DNA of 64,000 bases from Virgibacillus sp. MSJ-26 (GTDB lineage: Bacteria; Bacillota; Bacilli; Bacillales; Amphibacillaceae). Where the stretch lies: positions 62,001 to 126,000 of the forward strand of contig NZ_JAHLPW010000004.1 of NCBI RefSeq assembly GCF_018918075.1. Reading direction: 5' to 3'. The notes under the pieces were generated by a model. The model was not told the DNA's origin and did no database searches. It saw only the letters and a list, made by a program, of their open reading frames with translations. The translations under genes and the position numbers were made by a program. Numbering within the stretch: position 1 is the stretch's first letter; each line of letters begins with the position of its first letter. Positions 53,223-62,384 of the stretch are shown piece by piece.

Positions 53223-54284
53223 ATGAAAAACTTAGTAATACTAGGTGGAGGCTATGGTGGTTTAAAGACACTTTTAGGGTTACTCGGGCAAGGAGTTCCT
53301 GACGATGTAAAAATTACCTTAATTGATAAAAACCCATACCACTCACTTAAAACGGAATTTTACACCATTGCTGCTGGAACATCCGCCGAGAAAGATGTCC
53401 GTGTTCAATATCCAGATGATGATCGCGTTAATTATATGTTTGCCAGAGTAAGTGAAATTGATGTGAAACATCAAAAGATATCCTTTCATAATGTCAGTGA
53501 TATCATTTCTTATGATTACCTGATTATTGGTTTAGGTTGTGAAGATAATTACCACAATATTGAAGGAGCAGAACAATTCACCGAGAGTGTTCAATCATTC
53601 TCTAAAGCTCGTCTTGCCGGTGTAGCTGTAGGAAATCTGCATGCTTATGGGAAAGTTACCATTGTTGGTGCTGGATTAAGCGGAATTGAAGTAGCTTCTG
53701 AAATTAGAGAAAGTCGACCGGATTTGAATATTAGATTACTCGATCGGGGAGCGTCTGTGCTAAGAGCCTTTAATCCAAGGATTCAAGCGCATGTCGCCGA
53801 CTGGTTTTTGAAAAATGATGTAGAAGTCCTTCACCATGCAAATGTTGAATATGTTGAAAAAGATGGCGTGTGTAATAACGGCGTGTGTTACATGAATGAC
53901 GTCACTATTTGGACAGCTGGTGTTCAACCCCATTATTTGGTTCGAGAATTACCATTCAAAAAAGACAATCAAGGGAAAGTAGTCGTTAATGATTATTATC
54001 AAGTTCCTGAACAGCCAAATATCTACGCATTAGGTGATTGCGCCTCATCTGAATTCTCTCCAAGTGCCCAGCTAGCAGGTATTCAAGGAGAGCAAATTGC
54101 AGGTGTTCTCCATGCTGTTTTACGTGGGAATGAACCAAGAGAGCCGAAACCTATCAAACTTAAAGGAACACTAGGATCGTTAGGTAAGTCAGATGGGTTC
54201 GGTAATATGATGGCCCAACCATTTACAGGGCTTCTGCCTCGTCTGGCAAAGTCTGGTGTCTTATGGTTGAGCAAGCGGCATTAA
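53223..54284 (+). CDS. yutJ: NADH dehydrogenase-like flavoprotein, YutJ type
   Basis: About 353 residues of the type II NADH dehydrogenase-like family. FAD-binding GGGYGG near the N-terminus, NAD-binding GAGLSGIEVASE at mid-length, and the C-terminal FAD contact YALGDCA. The sequence follows B. subtilis YutJ (DKNPYHSLKTEFY, YDYLIIGLGCEDNYHN, GTLGSLGKSDGFG). No membrane helix; possibly peripheral. The ATG at 53223 is preferred over one at 53205, which has no spacing from its AAGG, although its own site (GGATGGGGG at 11 bases) is far. Confidence 0.85.
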   Translation: MKNLVILGGGYGGLKTLLGLLGQGVPDDVKITLIDKNPYHSLKTEFYTIAAGTSAEKDVRVQYPDDDRVNYMFARVSEIDVKHQKISFHNVSDIISYDYLIIGLGCEDNYHNIEGAEQFTESVQSFSKARLAGVAVGNLHAYGKVTIVGAGLSGIEVASEIRESRPDLNIRLLDRGASVLRAFNPRIQAHVADWFLKNDVEVLHHANVEYVEKDGVCNNGVCYMNDVTIWTAGVQPHYLVRELPFKKDNQGKVVVNDYYQVPEQPNIYALGDCASSEFSPSAQLAGIQGEQIAGVLHAVLRGNEPREPKPIKLKGTLGSLGKSDGFGNMMAQPFTGLLPRLAKSGVLWLSKRH

Positions 54285-54331
54285 AACGAAGATACCGAAA
54301 CAAGATGATGCACTTATCCAATCAAATTTAA

Positions 54332-54367
54332 AGCCGCTGTAAAGAGATTTCTGACAGCGGCTCTTAT
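54332..54367 (+). terminator. Terminator of yutJ
   Basis: AGCCGCTGT (54332-54340) / ACAGCGGCT (54354-54362), then CTTATTTT. Confidence 0.82.
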
Positions 54368-54398
54368 TTTAGGTTCTGATATGAAGATATTAGATAAA

Positions 54399-55001
54399 CT
54401 ATTTTCTCAACCAACCTTTTTGTTCATAACGGGAAACTGCTTCGACACGGTTACTCACTTCAAGCTTATCTAAAATAACTGAAACATAATTGCGGACCGT
54501 CCCTGTTGTAATATAGAGTAATTCAGCTATTTCCTTTGTGTTCTTCCCCCCGGCTATGAGATGAATAACCTGCTCCTCGCGTTCCGTCAACGGACTCCCT
54601 CGGTCAAACGCCATATCAACTAATTCAGGAGCATATATCCGCCTGCCCGCCATAATACTCCGGATGGAATCTGCTAACTCTTCACTTGGGCTATCTTTTA
54701 ATAAATAGCCACTAACATTCGCCTCACGAGCACGCTGAAAGTAACCCGGTCGTGCGAAGGTTGTTAACACAATGACTTTGCAAGGTTGGTCTTTAAGTTG
54801 TTCTGCCGCATCAAGACCACTAACCATAGGCATTTCTATATCCATCATACAAATATCCGGTTTATGTTGACCAACAAGCTTTAACGCCTCCTCGCCATTT
54901 TTGGCCTTACCGACGACTTCCATATCTTTTTCTAAATTAAGTAAAGAAGCTAAAGCTCCAAGTAACATTTGCTGATCCTCTGCGATAACAATACGAATCA
55001 T
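54399..55001 (-). CDS. desR: Response regulator DesR
   Basis: A 200-residue NarL/LuxR-type response regulator. Receiver domain with phospho-acceptor Asp54 (CMMDIEMP), acidic pocket EDQ, conserved Lys in LLKDSP; LuxR HTH from about 135 (LTEREEQVIHLIAGGKNTKEIAELL). Sequence and position match B. subtilis DesR, which on phosphorylation activates the des desaturase gene in the cold. It overlaps desK by 4 bases. Confidence 0.92.
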   Translation of the reverse strand: MIRIVIAEDQQMLLGALASLLNLEKDMEVVGKAKNGEEALKLVGQHKPDICMMDIEMPMVSGLDAAEQLKDQPCKVIVLTTFARPGYFQRAREANVSGYLLKDSPSEELADSIRSIMAGRRIYAPELVDMAFDRGSPLTEREEQVIHLIAGGKNTKEIAELLYITTGTVRNYVSVILDKLEVSNRVEAVSRYEQKGWLRK

Positions 55002-56140
55002 ATATACGCCTGCCCTTCGACTTCTTTAATCACATTAGGAATTCGGATTGTAACTTGCAAACCTTGTGATGCCTGGATGTCAAGGTTTCCATTAACAAAT
55101 TCAAGCCGTTCTCTCATTCCCTGAATCCCATTTTCTTTTAATTTATAACTACCTTTTCCTAACCCAATTCCATTATCTTTTATTTTAAGTAACCATTCCT
55201 TAGGTAGTTGTTTAATTGTAATATGGCAAGATGTCGCTTGGCTATGCTTGACAACATTTGTCACAGCTTCCTTTAGACACATTGTTAGCACGCTCTCTAT
55301 GAGTAACGGGGTATCTTTAAGTTTCGGCTCTCCATCAATATGGCATGTCATTTGTGCAGCGTGTAAAATTTGCTTCACACGAAGTATTTCATCATCAAGT
55401 CGAGCTTCCTTCATATCGGATACCATGTCACGTACCTCTTTTAAGGCGATGCGTGCTGTTTGGTGAATGTCTTCTATTTCACTTTTCGCTGTATTCTGAT
55501 CAGCATAGATTAACTTTCCAGCCAAATCACTCTTAAGTCCAATTAACGAAAGCTTCTGTCCCAGCGTATCATGCAAATCCCGAGCGATACGCTGTCTTTC
55601 TTCAAGAACCATTAATTGAGAGATTTTTTTATTGGCATCTTTCAACTGACTCTCGAGTCTTTCTTGTTTATTTATATTATATAGAGTAAAAGGCAGAAGA
55701 ATAACACCTAAAATGCTAATAATAATAAATGGCAGTTGTGATAGAAAAATATCCGTTTGTGTGAAAAATCCGATGCCAACTGCGCCTAAAGTAGTGAGCA
55801 GATGAATCACATAGAGTGTGATAAACGATGCTTTACGTTCTATATTACCGATATAAAAGGCTAGGAAAAGTGAGAAATAGACATATCCTAAAAACATCGT
55901 CATTATCATACTTATTGTCATTTCTATACCAACCGATATATAAACTGTCCATCCCTTTGAGAGAAAAGATAAACGGTAAACTGCAAAAAACAGTAAGATC
56001 ATCACAAGTCCGAATATAATTCCGGTTGGTGAAGAATTTTTAAAGACAAAATAGAAAGGTAGAATACAAAAAATAATCCATGCATAAATACTTAATCCTG
56101 TATTTCTAGGAACAATATGATACCATCTTTGCTTTTGCAC
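54998..56140 (-). CDS. desK: Membrane-fluidity sensor histidine kinase DesK
   Basis: A 380-residue kinase: five or six N-terminal helices (about 15-155) that sense membrane thickness, a coiled linker, phospho-acceptor His190 in RIARDLHDTLGQKLSL (HisKA_3 type) and an ATPase domain with DNGIGLGKG and GIQGMRERL. As in B. subtilis DesK it should switch between kinase and phosphatase states with temperature. Directly upstream of desR, 4-base overlap. A hairpin separates it from des, so desKR may have its own promoter within 56141-56355. Confidence 0.93.
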   Translation of the reverse strand: MQKQRWYHIVPRNTGLSIYAWIIFCILPFYFVFKNSSPTGIIFGLVMILLFFAVYRLSFLSKGWTVYISVGIEMTISMIMTMFLGYVYFSLFLAFYIGNIERKASFITLYVIHLLTTLGAVGIGFFTQTDIFLSQLPFIIISILGVILLPFTLYNINKQERLESQLKDANKKISQLMVLEERQRIARDLHDTLGQKLSLIGLKSDLAGKLIYADQNTAKSEIEDIHQTARIALKEVRDMVSDMKEARLDDEILRVKQILHAAQMTCHIDGEPKLKDTPLLIESVLTMCLKEAVTNVVKHSQATSCHITIKQLPKEWLLKIKDNGIGLGKGSYKLKENGIQGMRERLEFVNGNLDIQASQGLQVTIRIPNVIKEVEGQAYI

Positions 56141-56356
56141 ACGAACTTCTCCCTTTTAACTTAACGTATTCTAAGTATAACAAAAAACGGTGAGCAACCG
56201 CCGATATTTAAAAATAAGGCGCTCTTCTGGAGCAAGAATGAACTAGTTTGGCATTTTTAACGTTCTATCGATTGGTATTCCAAGTTCTAGTGAAATTTTA
56301 TCCGATAGAAGTTCCCCTAGAAACCACATTCTCCATTTTATTTTCTACAAAGATAA

Positions 56357-56384
56357 TAAAGACCCTCCAAATTAGGAAGGTCTT
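56357..56384 (-). terminator. Terminator between des and desK
   Basis: AAGACCCTCC (56359-56368) / GGAAGGTCTT (56375-56384), one wobble, followed on the minus strand by TTTATTATC. Confidence 0.65.
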
Positions 56385-56398
56385 GTAATTATGCTGAT

Positions 56399-57457
56399 CT
56401 ATTTCTCTTGAACACTTGAACGAGGTGCTTTAAATGAATACTCAACTTTGTCCTTTTTCTTTTTAATGAGACCTTTAACCTCTTTAAAGCTCACAAACGT
56501 TTTGCTATTTTCATCATATAAACGAAAGCGAATTGCTGTTAAGCTAGAACGAAGAGTAATTGTTGTCGCCTGTTGGAGTGGTGGTGTTTTCTCATGTGCC
56601 TCTTCCAATTTGTAATTAGGAACTCTCGGACTTAAGTGATGAACATGGTGAAAGCCGATACTACCTGTTAGCCATTGAAGAACTTTAGGTAACTTATAAT
56701 AAGAACTGCCGTCGACCGCTGCTTTTACAAAACTCCACTCGTCTTCATTTTCAAAGTATGAATCCTCAAACTGGTGCTGAACATAAAATAACCAAATCCC
56801 AAGACTACCAGCAATAAATAGGATGGGCAGCTGAATAATCAAAAAAGCTTGCCAACCAATCAACCAGATGAGTGAGCTATAAAGGACAATAAGCGAAATA
56901 TTAATTATATAAGTATTCATCCGCTCTCTCTTTCTTGCTCCTTTTCGGTTAAATCGATTTGAAATTAAATACAAATATAGTGGGCCGAAACCAAACAAAA
57001 CGATTGGATTTCGATATAAACGGTAAGCTAATTTCCCCCAGAAGGAGGCATCTATGTATTCATTTACTGTCATAACCCACACGTCACCAGTTCCACGTTT
57101 ATCCAGGTTGCTGCTCGTTGCATGGTGAATAGAGTGATTGCGTTTCCACTTTTCAAAAGCAAATAACGTGATAATTCCTGTCACTGTACCGACGATCCGA
57201 TTAGCTTTACCATTTCTGAAAAAAGAACCATGCGTACAATCATGAAAGATGATAAAGATGCGAATCACAAACCCTGAAGCTAGAATAAGTAGAGGAATTG
57301 TTAACCAAATTGATACTGCCAAACTTTTATAAGCTAAGAACCACAGAATAACAAAAGGAAGGATAGTATTAAAAAGCTGCTTGATACTCGCGACTGTGTC
57401 AGGTTTTGCGAAAGGTTGGACACTTTTTCTTAATTGAGCTTGTTTTTGTTTACTCAT
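56399..57457 (-). CDS. des: Acyl-lipid desaturase (Des)
   Basis: A 352-residue membrane-bound fatty-acid desaturase. Three His boxes hold the di-iron site: HDCTH (72-76), HSIHH (108-112) and HHVHH (about 274-278), with four membrane helices between. B. subtilis Des is the delta-5 acyl-lipid desaturase that restores fluidity in the cold. It lies upstream of desK-desR on the same strand, the B. subtilis order, and has a likely DesR operator in front. The start follows GGGGGAAAC. Confidence 0.94.
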   Translation of the reverse strand: MSKQKQAQLRKSVQPFAKPDTVASIKQLFNTILPFVILWFLAYKSLAVSIWLTIPLLILASGFVIRIFIIFHDCTHGSFFRNGKANRIVGTVTGIITLFAFEKWKRNHSIHHATSSNLDKRGTGDVWVMTVNEYIDASFWGKLAYRLYRNPIVLFGFGPLYLYLISNRFNRKGARKRERMNTYIINISLIVLYSSLIWLIGWQAFLIIQLPILFIAGSLGIWLFYVQHQFEDSYFENEDEWSFVKAAVDGSSYYKLPKVLQWLTGSIGFHHVHHLSPRVPNYKLEEAHEKTPPLQQATTITLRSSLTAIRFRLYDENSKTFVSFKEVKGLIKKKKDKVEYSFKAPRSSVQEK

Positions 57458-57539
57458 TGTTTCCCCCTAGTTTTCATCATTATTATTTTCTATACTAAAG
57501 GGAAATTTTCTCAGGTAAAAGACATAAACGTCAAGTAGC

Positions 57540-57561
57540 CTATATGACAAATGTCATATAG
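57540..57561. promoter_or_regulatory. Likely DesR operator upstream of des
   Basis: A perfect dyad, CTATATGACA (57540-57549), AA, TGTCATATAG (57552-57561), about 85 bases before the des start. A TTGACG (complement of 57525-57530) just downstream could be the -35. Position and content (TGACA/TGTCA) fit a DesR site, known in B. subtilis as an inverted repeat before des. Confidence 0.75.
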
Positions 57562-57721
57562 AAAGTCAGTTGTGTGTTCATTTTCTTAGGAATGCATGGT
57601 TTTCAAGGTCACCACGTTACGTCCAACGATTTTTAGGCACTATTTTTATTATTACTTACTAATAACATCTTATTTAATTACTCACTCTTCTCACAACCAA
57701 TCACTTCTAGTCTTTCATTAA

Positions 57722-59377
57722 TTATATTTTCGCTACTGTTCGTCCCACCACTCTTCCAGTAAAAAGGCATCCTCCTAGAAAAGTGCCTTCCAGTGAACGA
57801 TAACCATGGGCTCCACCGCCACCAAAACCTGAAACTTCCCCAGCTGCATAGAGACCTGGAATAGGTTCGCTCTCAGAATTTAATACACGACCAGATAAAT
57901 CCATTTGGAGGCCACCGAGCGTTTTCCGACTAATAATGTTTAAACGTACTGCAATAAGTGGGCCGTTCTTAGGGTCTAAAATTTTATGAGGGACAGCTGC
58001 TCTAATCAACTTATCACCTAAATAATGACGAGCACCTTGAATGGCAGTTACTTGAAGATCCTTAGAGAAGGAATTTATTACTTCTCGGTCACGTGCTTTA
58101 ATTTGTTGTTCGATTTTACTAGCATTGAGCAACTTTTTTCCTATTAATCTATTCATCCCTATCACAAGATTGTCGATATTGTCAGCCACTACAAAATCTT
58201 CTCCTTTATCCATGAAAGCTTGTACAGGTCCTGGTGCCCCGGGTAGGATTCGACTGAGTACTTTTTTAATACTTTTTCCTGTTAAGTCAGGGTTTTGTTC
58301 TGAACCTGACAAGGCAAATTCTCGTTCGATTATTTTCTGTGTTAATATAAACCATGAATAATCATAGCCCGTCTTCTGAATCGTTTCTAAGGTTCCAAGT
58401 GTATCAAATCCTGGAAAGTTAGGAGTTCCAAAACGATTTCCTTCCGCGTCAAACCATAATGAAGATGGGCCAGGCAAAATACGGATACCATGTTTTGGCC
58501 AAACGGGATTCCAGTTTTTGATCCCTTCCGTATAATGCCACATTCGATCTCGGTTTACAATGCGTCCTCCTGCCTGTTCTGTAATGGAAAGCATTCTGCC
58601 ATCGACATGTGCTGGAACGCCAGAAATCATCTTCTTTGGTGGGATACCTAGCCAACTCGGCCAATTTTCACGAATCATTTCAAAATTAGCCCCTATTCCG
58701 CCACTCGACACCACGACAGATTCCGCATGATACTTAAAGTTTCCCGTTATTTCCTTTGAACTTGTTTCACCTCGGTGTGCGTTCGAGCCTATCAAAGTGG
58801 ATCCACTGACACCTGTAATTTTTTCATTATGGACTTCTAACCTGTCCACCCTATGGCGCGGGAAATAATCAACAAGTCCCTGCTTTATTTGCTCTCTTAG
58901 CCGCTGTTCAAAAGGCTTAACAATACCAGGGCCTGTCCCCCAAACAATATGAAAGCGTGGTACTGAATTTCCATGCCCATCAGCAAGATAACCACCACGT
59001 TCTGCCCAACCAACTACTGGGAAAAAGCGGACCCCCATTTCAGTTAACCAATAGCGTTTCTCCTCGGCGGCAAAATTAACATAAGCTTCTGCCCACTTTC
59101 TTCCCCAATAATCTTCATCGGCTAAACGGTCAAAACTTGCCGTACCCATCCAATCTTGCCAAGCTAATTCCTTAGAATCTTTAATACCCATACGCCTTTG
59201 TTCAGGTGAATCGACTAGAAATAAGCCACCAAACGACCACCAAGCTTGTCCCCCAAGTGATGCTTCCGGTTCCTGATCTAGTAACAGAACTTTCTTTCCC
59301 CTAGCAGCTATTTCTGTTGTCACTACGAGACCCGCCAAACCAGCACCCACAACAATTGCATCATAATCCATTTTCAT
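57722..59377 (-). CDS. FAD-binding dehydrogenase (KstD/fumarate-reductase-like)
   Basis: A 551-residue flavoprotein with FAD-binding GAGLAGLVVTTEIAARGKKVLLLDQE at the N-terminus, SSGGIGANFE in the middle and the C-terminal FAD loop GLYAAGEVSGFGGGGAHGYRSLEGTFLGG. This is the FAD_binding_2 family that includes 3-ketosteroid-delta1-dehydrogenase and fumarate reductase. The subgroup is labelled FAD-binding dehydrogenase in many genomes; substrate unknown. No respiratory partner genes are near. The start follows a GGAGG. Confidence 0.88.
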   Translation of the reverse strand: MKMDYDAIVVGAGLAGLVVTTEIAARGKKVLLLDQEPEASLGGQAWWSFGGLFLVDSPEQRRMGIKDSKELAWQDWMGTASFDRLADEDYWGRKWAEAYVNFAAEEKRYWLTEMGVRFFPVVGWAERGGYLADGHGNSVPRFHIVWGTGPGIVKPFEQRLREQIKQGLVDYFPRHRVDRLEVHNEKITGVSGSTLIGSNAHRGETSSKEITGNFKYHAESVVVSSGGIGANFEMIRENWPSWLGIPPKKMISGVPAHVDGRMLSITEQAGGRIVNRDRMWHYTEGIKNWNPVWPKHGIRILPGPSSLWFDAEGNRFGTPNFPGFDTLGTLETIQKTGYDYSWFILTQKIIEREFALSGSEQNPDLTGKSIKKVLSRILPGAPGPVQAFMDKGEDFVVADNIDNLVIGMNRLIGKKLLNASKIEQQIKARDREVINSFSKDLQVTAIQGARHYLGDKLIRAAVPHKILDPKNGPLIAVRLNIISRKTLGGLQMDLSGRVLNSESEPIPGLYAAGEVSGFGGGGAHGYRSLEGTFLGGCLFTGRVVGRTVAKI

Positions 59378-59524
59378 ACCTCCAAGTCAACTGTTTTTTC
59401 ATTTAAATATTCCAACAATTGTTGCAATTATACTACACCTAAGCTAATTTAAAAAGGAGCGACCTACGAAAAAGTGAACCCTATCAATGTCGTTACTTTG
59501 ACTAATATGAAAACTTCCCATGAA

Positions 59525-59559
59525 AAACGGAAAGGAAGCGCAAATATTGCCCTTCCTTT
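59525..59559 (-). terminator. Terminator of cobT
   Basis: AAAGGAAG (59531-59538) / CTTCCTTT (59552-59559); the minus strand then reads CCGTTTTTC. Confidence 0.7.
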
Positions 59560-59583
59560 TTCACATTTTTCCTATCCATAATA

Positions 59584-60648
59584 CTACAGTGGCCCTTTAT
59601 CTTTTTCAGACACACCAGCTTCAGAAAATGTAGCCATTTCTTTAAGCACTTTCGTTGCGGCTTCAATAACCGGAAATGCAACAGCAGCACCAGTTCCTTC
59701 ACCTAGTCTCATTTGCATATCTAAAATTGGCTTTTTCCCAAGCTGCTCCAGAGCCTTTTGATGGCCAGGTTCCTTTGAGTGGTGACCTGCAATCATATAG
59801 TCAGATGCACCGCTGCTGATCTTAGTGGCAAGCAGCGCGGCAACTGTGCAAATAAATCCATCAACAATAATCGGAATCCGTTTTTTCGCAGCAGTTGACA
59901 TGGCTCCTACCATGGCGGTAATTTCAAATCCACCTACCTTCTTAAGTATATCAATTGCATCATCGCGATTTGGCTGTCGAGCCTTAATTGCTTGTTCAAT
60001 AATTTGTTGTTTATGTATGACTCTCTCTGGGTTTAATCCTGTTCCAGGACCAGTAATTTCTTGAACAGAAATGCCTAGCATGGAGGCTAGTAGGGCGCTT
60101 GCTGATGTTGTATTCCCAATTCCCACTTCACCTACAATTAATGTCTTTGCTCCACTTGCGATCATTTTGTCAGTTTCTTCACAACCAATGGATAAGCATT
60201 CATGAACTTCTGTTTCTGTCATTGCGTGTTCATGAAGGAAATTATGTGTTCCACGGCGAATTTTCCGTGAAATGAGTTGATCATGTGAGATGTCTTCAGC
60301 TACACCGACATCGACAACAGCCATTTTAGCGTTAATGTGTCGGCAAAAGACATTCATCGCAGCACCACCCTCAAGAAAATTCAGGGTCATCTGTGTTGTC
60401 ACCTCTTTTGGAAAGGCTGAAATCCCTTCTGTTGTTATGCCATGATCTGCAGCAAATATAATCGCACCAGGCGGCGTAATGACAGGAAAACGTTGACCTG
60501 TCATTTCAGCTAATTCGATTGCCAATTCTTCAAGTCTTCCTAAACTCCCCTTTGGTTTTGTTAACGTATCGAGATAATCAGAAACCTCTTTTCCTACTTT
60601 TTTATCTAAAGGAGGTATGTGCATATTTCTTATATCATTTTTATTCAA
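59584..60648 (-). CDS. cobT: Nicotinate-nucleotide:DMB phosphoribosyltransferase
   Basis: A 354-residue CobT, length usual for the family. It makes alpha-ribazole phosphate for the lower ligand of cobalamin. Conserved blocks: LTKPKGSLGRLEELA, IIFAADHGIT, EVGIGNTTSASALL, DYMIAGHHSKEPGH and the catalytic Glu in MRLGEGTGAA (about residue 318). It is alone here, without other cob genes, and no B12 riboswitch was seen before it; cells that salvage corrinoids often keep it so. It supports B12 use in the cell, in line with the nrd riboswitch. Confidence 0.95.
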   Translation of the reverse strand: MNKNDIRNMHIPPLDKKVGKEVSDYLDTLTKPKGSLGRLEELAIELAEMTGQRFPVITPPGAIIFAADHGITTEGISAFPKEVTTQMTLNFLEGGAAMNVFCRHINAKMAVVDVGVAEDISHDQLISRKIRRGTHNFLHEHAMTETEVHECLSIGCEETDKMIASGAKTLIVGEVGIGNTTSASALLASMLGISVQEITGPGTGLNPERVIHKQQIIEQAIKARQPNRDDAIDILKKVGGFEITAMVGAMSTAAKKRIPIIVDGFICTVAALLATKISSGASDYMIAGHHSKEPGHQKALEQLGKKPILDMQMRLGEGTGAAVAFPVIEAATKVLKEMATFSEAGVSEKDKGPL

Positions 60649-60817
60649 TGCGTCTCATCCCACTTTCCACTTCATAATACAAGTTCATATATTATATTTT
60701 GTACGTTAGGAAGAAATAAAGCAACTTCGTCAACTATAATAAGTTATATTTAACCAATCGTTAAAGCAATGGATGGCCGATACAACATCGTTAGTAAGTG
60801 CATGCAATCAAGATAGT

Positions 60818-60919
60818 CTATTGGATACATGGATGGAGGGTTCGAGAAAGATGTCCAATTGAGCACTCCTATTGGACCTGGAAGGAGAGTTTTACGAGAA
60901 CTATGTCCAATTGAGCTAT
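60818..60919. repeat. Two-copy ~51-bp direct repeat with internal hairpins
   Basis: CTATTGGA starts each unit (60818 and 60869, 51 bases apart) and ATGTCCAATTGAGC closes it (60851-60864 and 60903-60916). Within a unit TATTGGA and TCCAAT face each other, so each can fold. It lies in the 386-base gap between cobT and glcF, which is otherwise AT-rich and empty. Confidence 0.75.
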
Positions 60920-60974
60920 ACTTTCAACTTCATTAATCATCATTTATAAGCTTTAATGCTCTAGTTTTCTAATG

Positions 60975-61016
60975 AAAAAAATCAAAAACGTTTGCTATTT
61001 AACAAACGTTTTTGAT
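60975..61016 (-). terminator. Terminator of glcDF
   Basis: ATCAAAAACGTTTG (60981-60994) / CAAACGTTTTTGAT (61003-61016), perfect 14 bp; a T-run follows on the minus strand. Confidence 0.9.
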
Positions 61017-61034
61017 CAGTATTTTATATACCCC

Positions 61035-62384
61035 TTAACCTATAGATTGAGCTGCCTTCTCATTTGCATTTTCATATGCTTCAAGCAGTAAGTCAACAAT
61101 ATGAACAGCATTCATCATATTGGATAAACCTTCTCGTTCAATGCCGAGTTTCATTTGGAGTAGACAGCCTGGATTAGCGGTAACAATCGTTTTAGCCTTT
61201 GTTTTAATCGCTTGTTCCATTTTATAATCAAGAATTTGCATGGACATTTCTGATTCAACAATATTATAGATTCCCGCTGACCCACAGCAACGAGTAGCAT
61301 CTTTCATCTCAATATATTCCGCACCGTCAATGGATTCAAGTAGTTGACGTGGTTCCATAAATGTTTTTTGCCCGTTTTTCAAGTGGCAGGAATCCTGATA
61401 TGTGACTATTTGATCATCTAATTTTAATGGAAGTTTATGAAAACCTAACTCAACTAAAACACTTGTTACATCTTTAATTTTGTTACCAAATGCTGCTGCG
61501 CGGTCTTTCCATTCTGGTTCATCTCTGAGTAGATGACCATAATCGACTAAGAAAGCACCACACCCACCAGCATTCGTGATAATATAGTCAACGCCTGCAT
61601 CTTCAAAGGCTTTAATGTTTTTCTTTGCCATTTCTTTAGCTTGGCTTAGCTCTCCACTATGACCTTGCAAAGCACCACAACACCCTTGTGTTTCTGGGAC
61701 GACAATTTCACAGCCTGCATATTGAAGAAGTTTTGTTGTTGCATCATTTGTTGACATAAACATCGTATCCATTAAACAACCAGAAAAGAAGGCTACGTTC
61801 TTTTTCTTACTTGCTAATGGTTCAAAATGACTTGGACGGTCTTTCATCTGTTTACGTTTGGGTACATCTGGGAGTACTCTCTCCATTGTTCGCAAATTTT
61901 CTGGGAAAAGTTTCATTAATCCAGTTGCACGTGCCACTTTCTGCAATCCTGACCTTTGGTAGAATCCAAGTAAACCAACGGAATTAACCATTCGGTTATG
62001 ATGTGGAAATAACCCTTGAAAAGCAGCTTTTCTGGCTACCTTTTCGGGAAGCGATTGTTTATTGGTTTGATAAATAGCATCACGAGCCTGTTCTAATAGA
62101 TGGCCAAACTGTACCCCTGAAGGACAGACAGGTTCACAAGCACGGCAGCCGAGACACATATCAATTGAATTTTTAACTTCTTCTGTCGGTTCAATCAAAC
62201 CATCAACTAGACCTTTCATTATTGCAATACGACCGCGTGGGGAATGTACTTCATCGCCTGTTTCAATGTAAGTTGGACAACTCGGTAAGCAAAAGCCACA
62301 CCTGGTGCAATTCATCAATTCATCATAATCCATTTTTTCTTTAAAATCGTGTTGAATACGTTCCTTTTCTTTAATATCCATCAT
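61035..62384 (-). CDS. glcF: Glycolate oxidase iron-sulfur subunit GlcF
   Basis: A 449-residue protein with two N-terminal [4Fe-4S] motifs (CTRCGFCLPSCPTY and CLGCRACEPVCPSG) and two C-terminal CCG domains (QGCCGALQGHSGE and TRCCGSAGIYN). This is the GlcF/YsfD plan; it passes electrons from the flavoprotein GlcD to the quinone pool at the membrane. It overlaps the end of glcD by 4 bases and is co-transcribed. A strong terminator follows. Confidence 0.94.
   Translation of the reverse strand: MMDIKEKERIQHDFKEKMDYDELMNCTRCGFCLPSCPTYIETGDEVHSPRGRIAIMKGLVDGLIEPTEEVKNSIDMCLGCRACEPVCPSGVQFGHLLEQARDAIYQTNKQSLPEKVARKAAFQGLFPHHNRMVNSVGLLGFYQRSGLQKVARATGLMKLFPENLRTMERVLPDVPKRKQMKDRPSHFEPLASKKKNVAFFSGCLMDTMFMSTNDATTKLLQYAGCEIVVPETQGCCGALQGHSGELSQAKEMAKKNIKAFEDAGVDYIITNAGGCGAFLVDYGHLLRDEPEWKDRAAAFGNKIKDVTSVLVELGFHKLPLKLDDQIVTYQDSCHLKNGQKTFMEPRQLLESIDGAEYIEMKDATRCCGSAGIYNIVESEMSMQILDYKMEQAIKTKAKTIVTANPGCLLQMKLGIEREGLSNMMNAVHIVDLLLEAYENANEKAAQSIG

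Noticed and set aside
60649-61034. Cobalamin riboswitch before cobT
   Set aside because: None of the conserved B12-box or core words occur upstream of cobT; the gap holds a direct repeat and a terminator instead.
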